DNA from: Diphasiastrum complanatum
Taxonomy: Eukaryota; Streptophyta; Lycopodiopsida; Lycopodiales; Lycopodiaceae
Reading direction: 5' to 3'
Assembly: GCA_029204225.1 (NCBI GenBank)
Contig: CM055095.1
Span: 67,049,940 to 67,109,939 of the forward strand
Length of the DNA: 60,000 bases
Below the pieces are notes generated by a model that was not told the origin of the DNA, did not search any database, and saw only the letters and a program-made list of their open reading frames with translations. Made by a program: the position numbers and the translations under genes. Numbering within the stretch: position 1 is the stretch's first letter; every line of letters starts with the position of its first letter. Below are positions 52,967 to 60,000 of the stretch, piece after piece.

Positions 52967-53560
52967 TTGACTAGGATGATTATCAGGGTAAACATGGTGA
53001 GCTCTTTTCTCTTTTTGGTCCTCATCATCAGACCCTTCATCTTCTTCACGAATGGCATCGGACATAGTAAATTTAAGAGTAAAGTGCTCTTCGCTAGATT
53101 TAAGCTCTTTACGAATGCGTCTGGGAAGGCCAACTATAAACCATATGATCAACATTTTATCAGTTGGTTGTTCTTGGACTTGACTTCTAAGACGCTTAAA
53201 ATGCTCAATATAGTCACATACGCGTTCATCTTTTTTGACTTTTATATTACTAAGGCATACAAAGGGGCTCTCTGTGAGTCTGAAAGGTTGGAAGCGTTTA
53301 ATAAAAAACTCTTTGAACTCTGACTAGTCTTGTTGATCGTCACGATCGAGGTTGAAAAACCACTCTCATGCTTTATAGACCATGGTCATTGAGAAAAGTT
53401 GGACTTTTGCATTGTCGGTATATTCTCCATATACTTCGCATACATTCTCAAAGACTTGTAAAAATCTATGAGGGTCCACATTACCATCAAACTTTGGTAA
53501 TTCTAAATGTGGTGTTTGTTTATCAGATTTACCTGATGCTAATCCCAAACCAATCCTAAA
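52967..53560 (-). pseudogene. Gypsy gag fragment (element E)
   Basis: Read leftward from 53548: TPHLELPKFDGNVDPHRFLQ, then a capsid domain with FFIKRFQPFRLTESPFVCLS, IGLPRRIRKELK-like FIVGLPRRIRKELKSS and the acidic SDAIREEDEGSDDEDQKEK. It breaks at 52966 before the zinc knuckles and continues as copia integrase. Stops lie near 53366 and 53323. Confidence 0.8.
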
Positions 53561-55380
53561 GAGAAGAAAGCATCAACAAGCACATTCATACATCAGTACC
53601 CAAACAAAAATGCATGAAGATGGAGCATGGAAGGAAATGCAAGTAGAATAATCTCCAATTCAACGAGCAACAACATTTCAGTACATACTACATGCCTTGG
53701 AACTCATGGTGGAGGCCTCTATCTATAGCCATGAGCTGTTGAACCCAATTACATAGTATTTTGGAGTCCACCTTTGCAATGGAGTGAACCCCAATCTATA
53801 ATGATTTGAGTTCCACCTCTTACTTGATAATAGGAGGCCTCTTTATTTTTTAAGATCATACACAAGAGCTTGAAGACAATACACCAATCAATGCTCACAA
53901 TGGAGGAAGAAACAATGACAATGATCTATTGATCTCTCTGAAACAATACAAGATTTTCTTCAACCTGTTTCTCCACGAATTTCAGACTAATATAGGTGAG
54001 AGAGATGACTCTCTCTCCTCTCTCTAGAACTTAGGACTCAACTCCTAAAATAGACAAAAATGACCCATATGACCAAAATACATCAAAATGGTCTCATTTC
54101 AAAGGGTATGAAGTTTGACACTTCGTCATACTGAAAAAATACAATAAATAAAAAACTTCAGGCCTGGTTCACATGTGTGAAACTCTAGATTCAAAACTGT
54201 GCACTAAACTTGACAATTTTGGCCTCAAACTAACTAGGAAATTTGACAATTTTCACAGGTGATAGCTTCGAAATGAGTGGCACCATAAGAAAATTTGGAT
54301 CAGCATTTCTCAGTGTTGACATTTTCATCGAAGTTGCATATCCAACTCCAATAGGCATTTTTGTTGACCAACCAAAGTCAACATTTGTGCTGACCAATGC
54401 CTATCCAAATTTTACAATGAAGAAAAATGTTGATCAACATTTTAGTTAGACGCAACAACATGCCTTTCAACATTTTTGGCCTATGTCGGAGTGCGTGTTA
54501 CTTTGTAGAGAATGCCAACCTATGCGTAACTCTTTGTATTTATGCAAAGATCTTTGTCTATAAATCAATTTTTAATAAAACTGAAGAATTTTAAGAAAAA
54601 ATATTTACAAATATACAATTAATGACTCTTCTAGATCATCATAATTACAAGATTTTTGCAATAAGATTTGGCAAATTTGACCAGAAGCACAACCAAAATA
54701 GGAGGTTGGGGGGACATCAAAATTATAACTTACTAGAAATGATTTGACTAATATGGCCATAACTTTGTCATTACACTCAAAATTCTAAAAAAAAACAGTA
54801 CCTCTCAAAAGGTAAGATCAAGGACTACTCTCAAGCTCAAATTTGATAGGAGTAAAGAAATACAAATTGTAGCAACGTTTGGAATATCCAAAAGATGTTG
54901 CGGCATGTCTTGCTACTCTCAGAATTGACTCACACTCAAGCACTCCGACAAACCACTAGGTTTGACTTGCAAAGTATCATGCACATACAATGCTCACATA
55001 GAAAGTCTATCACACTCACTGACTTGTCCCCAATCCGACTTGAACACAGGTGGACTACATGAGCGACATGGCTCAAACTGAGAAAATCCCACTGCCACCA
55101 TGAGACTTTTATCCTCCATCTATCTAGGCTGACATCCTATTAGACACTTACAAGCACAAACCTGTAAAGTTGACATAAATGAGCAACTAAGGCTCAACCT
55201 AAGAAAATCTTATTGCCACCATAAGATTGTACCCTCACCAAATAGACAACTAGTAGACATAATAACAAGTCATTGAACATACCAAATAACTAATTTGCTT
55301 TTGATGCAGCAAATGTACAACTACATAGAACTTCGACTCAGATCTAGACCTCCGTGACAGGGTAACATGCAAGACCACAA
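53561..55380. other. No gene seen; LTR-like words
   Basis: Left flank of the palindrome. CTCTCTCCTCTCTCTAGAAC (54011) and CACATGTGTGAAACTC (54171) resemble copia LTR zones elsewhere in the window. AAATGTTGATCAACATTT at 54425 is a perfect 18-bp palindrome. No coding domain. Confidence 0.4.
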
Positions 55381-57585
55381 ACACTCATGCAAACATACAC
55401 AAATGATAGAGCGTCAAATACATGACCATGGCCTACGCAAATTGTCGTATCTTGTCGTACCAGCACTTGTCACCAGTTGATCCGCTGCTACATCACTAGT
55501 CTCCAAATCAGGTCCTCGATCATGGCCTCACATCTATAAACAAGATGCCCTCACGTCCAAGCATATCCAGCTGTCCAATAAGTCTTGAAAGCTAATCTCC
55601 ATCCATTTCCCATGCTCCAAGCACAAGAGTCTACCAAGGAGTCAGTGAATGAATGTACACAAATCTCACCACAAGCTATACCTGAGTAGCTCACTGTTGG
55701 CTGATTCTAACAAATCCCCAAGATACTTGACCAAAGCTATCTAAGAGCACCTCTCACCTTAGATCGAGGAGCTCTCTGAGAAGATGAGATGAACGAAGAC
55801 TAAGAGCCGAGGAATACTAATTAATACTGTCAAGTAGAAACTGTGTAAGCCTCATGGTGAATTCTGAAAGATGGAATGGCCATGTAGAAACTAGTATTTC
55901 TAGGCAAATGTAATAACTGCAAGTAGGCCCCTCTTAGAAATGTAGAGTGAGCCACCTTTTGATGATGACATCTAGTGGAGAGCATAATTCCACTTGTAAT
56001 TGTGTAATGTGGAAATGCTAGTAGGATGCCACCTAAGGAGCTCTCTTGCTTATTTAAGAGACTCTCCCTTTGTAGAAGGCAAGCTTTTGTAAATGTATCT
56101 ACTCCATGCTGAAATGAGAAGATCTTCCATGAGTTTTGGTGCATTCTTGTGCTCCTTCATCATTCTTGTTTCTTGAGTGATGCATTAATGATCTTTCCCT
56201 TCCATTTCCTTTGTGTATGGTTGTGGATCTTAGTGGAGGATTAGTTTTCTTGCTTTCATAGATTAATGTTGAATTATGCATTGTGCTAATCCATCATGAG
56301 TTGGTTTGCTGTGTAAATTTTGCAATTCCCTTTGCATTCCATTTCTTGACGTTCTTGAGATCCAAGAATCAAGAAATGGTGTTTCTTGATCTTTGGAATC
56401 TCAAAATGCTTTAGATTAATTCTTGTTTCTTGTTTCTAGTTGTGGACTATTCCACATTATTAGCTACAAATCTCTTGGAGGCTTGAATCCTACGTTAACC
56501 CACCAAAACAGAAAATCTAATCCACAACTAGAAACAAGAAACAAGAATTAAACTAAAGCATTTTGAGATTCCAAAGATCAAGAAACACCGTTTCTTGATT
56601 CTTGGATCTCAAGAACGTCAAGAAATAGAATGCAAAGGGATTTGCAAGATTTACTCCACAAACCAACTCATGATGGATTACCACAATGCATAATTCTACA
56701 TTAATCTATGAAAGCAAGAAAACTAATCCACCATTAAGATCCACAACCATACACAAAGGAAATGGAAGCGAAAGATCATTAATGTATCACTCAAGAAACA
56801 AGAATGATCAAGGAGCTCAAGAATGCACCAAAACTCATGGAAGATCTTCTCATTTCAACATGGAGTAGATACATTTACAAAAGCTTACCTTCTACAAAGG
56901 GGGAGTCTCTTAAATAAGCAAGAGAGCTTCTTAGGTGGCATCCTACTGGCATTTCCACATTACACAATTACAAGTGAAATTATGTTCTCCACTAGATGTC
57001 ACCATCAAAAGGTGGCTCACTCTACATTTCTAAGAGGGGCCCACTTGCATTTATTACATTGCCTAGAAATACTAGTTCCTACATGGTCATTCCATCTTTC
57101 ATGATTCACCATGAGGCTTACACAGTTCCTACTTGACATTATATATTAGTATTCCTCGGCTCTCAGTCTTTGTTCATCTCGTCTTCTTAAAGACCTCCTC
57201 AGTCTAAGGTGAGAGGTGCTCTTCGGTAGCTCTGGTCGAGTATCTTGGGGATTTGTTAGAATTAGCCAACAGTGAGCTACTCAGGTATAGCCTATGGTGA
57301 GATTTGTGTACGTTCATTCACTGACTCCTTGGTAGACTCTTGTGCTTGGAGCATGGGGAATGGATGGGGATTAGCTTTCAAGACTTATTGGATAGCTGGA
57401 TATGCTTGGACGTGAGGGCATCTTGTTTATAGGTGCAAGGCCATGATCGAGGACCTGATTTGGAGACTAGTGATGTAGCAGTGGAACTACAGGTGACAAG
57501 TGCTGGTACAACAAGATACGACAATTTGAGCAGGCCATGGTCATGTATTTGATGCTTTATCATTCGTGTATGTTTGCATGAGTGT
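55381..57585. repeat. Long inverted repeat: two 1.07-kb arms around a 74-bp spacer
   Basis: Left arm 55381-56446, right arm 56521-57585, spacer 56447-56520. ACACTCATGC at 55381 mirrors GCATGAGTGT at 57576, and AGTTGTGGA at 56438 mirrors TCCACAACT at 56521. The sums of paired coordinates (112966 and 112967) differ by one, so the arms are collinear almost without net indel. Identity is about 95% by eye. Each arm contains an LTR-like block (55695-56446 and 56521-57271, starting TGTTGG) plus 314 bp of sequence outside it. Matching 60-residue frames on opposite strands are consequences of the symmetry, not genes. Confidence 0.95.
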
Positions 57586-58277
57586 TAAAAGTCATATTCA
57601 CTTAGACAAAATCCGAGTGATATGAGATAGGAGTTGAGCCTTGCATACCAAGACCTTGGCACTTGTTTCAGTCCATAGAGACTTTTGAACAAAAGACAAA
57701 CTTTTGATTCATCACCTTCTTTCACAAAACCTGGAGGTTGCTCCATGTAAATCTCCTCCTCAAGGTAACCATTGAGAAATGCATTAGAAACATCAAGCTG
57801 GAACATACTCCAATTGTGAAAACATGCAAGAGATATAAGTATTCGGATTGTTACCATTTTTGCAACTGGTGCAAATGTGTCTTCATAGTCAAGACCTTTG
57901 ATTTGTGAGTAGCCTTTGGCACAAAGTCTTGCTTTATACTTATTGATAGATCCATCATGATTATACTTGAATCTGAAAACCCACTTACATCAAATCACAT
58001 GCATGTTGTTTGGTGGCTCAACGAGCTCCCATATGTTGTTTGACATGAAGGCTTCAAACTCTTGGGTCATTGCTTCAACCCACACCTTGGATTGAAGAGC
58101 TTCTTGGACATCTTTAGGCTCTTCATCTGATATGAAGAGAGCATGATAGGAAGTTTCACCTTCCACTTTTCTTCCTTCTTCATCATATGTGAGCTTCCTT
58201 GGCTCAGATCTTGCTCGTGTAGATCTTCTTGGTGTGATAGCTTGAATTTGCTCCTCCTCAAGCCTTGGCCTCACCAC
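57585..58277 (-). pseudogene. Copia RT N-terminal part, cut at the palindrome (element F)
   Basis: Read leftward from 58277 it gives TPRRSTRARSEPRKLTYDEE, then EAMTQEFEAFMSNNIWELVE, the start of the RT domain. A TGA at about 57988 follows, then YKARLCAKGYSQIKGLDYED and the palm start FQLDVSNAFLNGYLEEEIYM (first catalytic Asp), QPPGFVKEGDESKVCLL and SLYGLKQVPRSWYARLNSYL. The protein ends with LGFCLSEYDF precisely at 57585, where the palindrome begins, so the YVDD box and RNase H are absent. Confidence 0.88.
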
Positions 58278-58369
58278 CTCTTGAGCAGCATCAAGATTGA
58301 TGATTGATCTTGCATGAGACTCCTTGATCTATGCATCATCCAAGTTAAACTTCTGATCTTCATGGAAGA

Positions 58370-59467
58370 TCACATCTCTACTAACAACATTCTTGTCAGT
58401 AGAAGGAAGATATACTTTGTATGCTTTTTAGTGGATGCATATCCTACAAAAATTCCTTTAACTGCACTAGGATCTTCCTTCTTCCTAGTTTCTAGAGGCA
58501 CATGCACAAAGCATACACAGCCAAAAATTCTAAGATGATCAACCTTAGGCTTTTTCTTATACAACATCTCAAATGGTGTTTTTCCTCCAATTGCAAGATT
58601 TGGAAGCCTATTACAAAGATAGTTTGCACATGCAACTGCCTCTCTCCAAAATTCTTTAGGCAGAGAAGCTTCTAGCCTAATGGCTTTTGCACATTCACAC
58701 AAAGTTCTATTTTTTCTCTCAACAACTCCATCTTGTTGAGGAGTATATGAACAAGAAAACTCTCTTTGAATGCCTTCTCTCTCATAAAAGTCTTTAAACT
58801 TATTGGAAGTGTTTTTTCCTCCACTATCACTTCTCAAAGCTTTCAACTTGAAAGAAAATTGCTTTTCTACATAAGCTTTGAAAGTAAGAAAAACATCATA
58901 GACCATGGCTTTTGAAGATAACATATAGATCCAAGAATATCTTGTATAATCATCTACAAAGGAAACAAAGCAATTTGCTCCTCCTTTGCTCTTAGTTGAT
59001 GAGAAATGAACATCAGAGTGCACTAGTTCAAATGGTTGCTTTGTTTTGATGCTTGATCTAGGAAAAGGCCTTCTGTGTGATTTTGCTAGCACACAAGCTT
59101 CACAAGGTAGAAGCTCCTTAGATAGTGTCTTTGGTAGTCCAACAACTTTTCCTTCCTTGAACATAGATTGCATGGCTTTGAAATTGGGATGACCCAATCT
59201 CTTGTGCCACAGATCCTCCTGAAGAATCTTGGTCTCATAAGCAATATCTGAAATGTTAGCACTCTCCCTAGAATCTAGTTCGTACAACTTACCAATTCTA
59301 GATTCTCTAGCAATAACTTCATTTTCTCTTGAGATTATACACTTTTCAACTTGAAACTTGACATCCAATCCACTATCAAACAATTGTCCTACACTAATGA
59401 GATTCTTTGTCAATCTAGGTACGTAAAGTACATCATGTAAGCAAAAAAGATTTTGATGATGATGCAT
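58370..59467 (-). CDS. Copia integrase (element F)
   Basis: A 365-residue open frame. It starts with the protease tail (DVLYVPRLTKNLISVGQLFD) and pre-integrase (RIGKLYELDSRESA). The HHCC finger follows (WHKRLGHPNFKAM ... CEACVLAKSH), and the DDE core: ELVHSDVHFSSTKSKGG (Asp), LKALRSDSGGKNTSNKF (Asp) and TPQQDGVVERKNRTLCECA (Glu). The C-terminus has AIGGKTPFEMLYKKKPKVDH and KGIFVGYASTKK. All zinc and catalytic residues are present. A frameshift near 58440 takes the frame off before the linker to RT. Confidence 0.92.
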   Translation of the reverse strand: MHHHQNLFCLHDVLYVPRLTKNLISVGQLFDSGLDVKFQVEKCIISRENEVIARESRIGKLYELDSRESANISDIAYETKILQEDLWHKRLGHPNFKAMQSMFKEGKVVGLPKTLSKELLPCEACVLAKSHRRPFPRSSIKTKQPFELVHSDVHFSSTKSKGGANCFVSFVDDYTRYSWIYMLSSKAMVYDVFLTFKAYVEKQFSFKLKALRSDSGGKNTSNKFKDFYEREGIQREFSCSYTPQQDGVVERKNRTLCECAKAIRLEASLPKEFWREAVACANYLCNRLPNLAIGGKTPFEMLYKKKPKVDHLRIFGCVCFVHVPLETRKKEDPSAVKGIFVGYASTKKHTKYIFLLLTRMLLVEM

Positions 59468-59660
59468 GCAGTGGAATACTACCTATTCCTTCAATCCTAC
59501 ACTCTACATTATTAGTAGTATAGATTGATCTTTTTGCACCTAGATACGGCATGAGATTAGTGAAAGACTTCCTAGAATGAGACATATGGGAACTAGCCCC
59601 AATATCTATCCACCAGACTTCTTCATTCTTAAAAGGAAAAGATGAAAAAATAGACATCAT
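59433..59660 (-). pseudogene. Copia protease (element F), frameshifted
   Basis: EEVWWIDIGASSHMSHSRKS is the copia retropepsin active site with D-I-G in place of D-S/T-G, followed by AKRSIYTTNNVECRIEGIGS. After IPLH a frameshift at about 59460 passes to the integrase frame. The changed active-site residue and the shift suggest decay. Confidence 0.8.
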
Positions 59661-60000
59661 TAATGAATCCTCTCTTTCACTCTCAACACCCTCACACTCA
59701 TCCTAATTAGTAAGGTTAGCTTGCTTAGATTGGTTCTTCTTCCTGAAACAACTTGATGCATAGTGTTCTTTCTTGCCATAGAAAAAACACTTGATCTTTG
59801 ACAACTTCTTCTTGCCATTGGATGTTGCAGTTTGTGAGGACTGATCCTCACCACCTTCTTTGGCTTTGTCCTTCTTGAAGTGTTGTTGTCCTTTGCCCTT
59901 GCCTCTTGACTTGTATTTAATGAAGAGTGCTTTGTCATCTCCATCATCTTTCAATGAGATTCTGTTGATCCTCATCATCTTGTCCTCTTGCTTGCTTTCT
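59661..60000 (-). pseudogene. Copia gag C-terminus (element F), runs off the window
   Basis: FIKYKSRGKGKGQQHFKKDK and a knuckle CFFYGKKEHYASSC, in which the second Cys is Tyr and the Gly before His is Glu. SKQANLTN then TAG precedes the protease frame. Rest of gag lies beyond 60000. Confidence 0.8.

Noticed and set aside
52518-52970. 150-residue + strand ORF with hydrophobic stretches
   Set aside because: Antisense of the copia integrase/RT frame at 52011-52964.
54425-54442. Perfect palindrome AAATGTTGATCAACATTT as a regulatory operator
   Set aside because: An isolated short AT-rich palindrome is expected by chance in 60 kb and no gene is adjacent.
56099-56868. Two nearly identical 60-residue ORFs on opposite strands
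   Set aside because: They are the same DNA read from the two arms of the inverted repeat, inside LTR-like sequence, with no homology.

Overview
This window is nuclear DNA from a land plant with a large, retrotransposon-rich genome. Three exons on the + strand (20604-20734, 21111-21281, 45824-45940) encode the C-terminal half of the second nucleoside diphosphate kinase domain of an NME7-like protein. NME7 is a ciliary/axonemal and gamma-tubulin-associated protein, so I infer a plant with swimming sperm: a fern, lycophyte, cycad or Ginkgo type rather than a flowering plant. Nearly everything else is Ty1/copia and Ty3/gypsy LTR retrotransposon material in all stages of decay.

Layout. 1-3301: 5' part of a minus-strand gypsy element A (LTR, tRNA-Gly-type primer binding site, gag, start of pol). 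3302-6299: GCAG-rich repeat, then the 3' end of a + strand copia element with its LTR. 6300-12800: decayed + strand gypsy element without reverse transcriptase, unexplained sequence, then an LTR-like copy of the element in the palindrome at 55 kb. 13300-19700: copia 3' end, gypsy gag and its repeat-rich leader with two degenerate minisatellites. 20604-45940: the NME7-like exons, separated by a 24.5-kb last intron.

That intron holds nested elements. A minus-strand copia-type element has gag and protease, but unrecognised open frames where integrase/RT should be (22755-25894 and 40187-41055). Its gag is split by a gypsy element B (25895-40181) with two LTRs and a 5-bp target duplication TTCTA. 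Gypsy B has an extra coiled-coil ORF downstream of pol, two internal tandem duplications, an array of unusual zinc knuckles, an A7 slippery site at the gag-pro junction and a patch of copia protease DNA inside its integrase. More gypsy LTR and copia PBS/LTR pieces lie at 41056-44022.

45941-60000: gene-downstream sequence with a TRIM-like LTR and a possible SR-protein fragment, a + strand copia ruin (49058-51438) interrupted by a minus-strand copia LTR, a copia/gypsy chimera at 52966, a nearly perfect inverted repeat with about 1.07-kb arms (55381-57585), and a minus-strand copia gag-pro-int-RT (57585-60000) whose RT ends exactly at the palindrome edge.

The most interesting items are the NME7-like gene with its transposon-filled intron, the long palindrome, the extra ORF of gypsy B, the copia element with an unknown ORF in place of pol, and two possible translational recoding sites. 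Coordinates of repeat edges are read by eye and are exact only where terminal motifs or target duplications are quoted.
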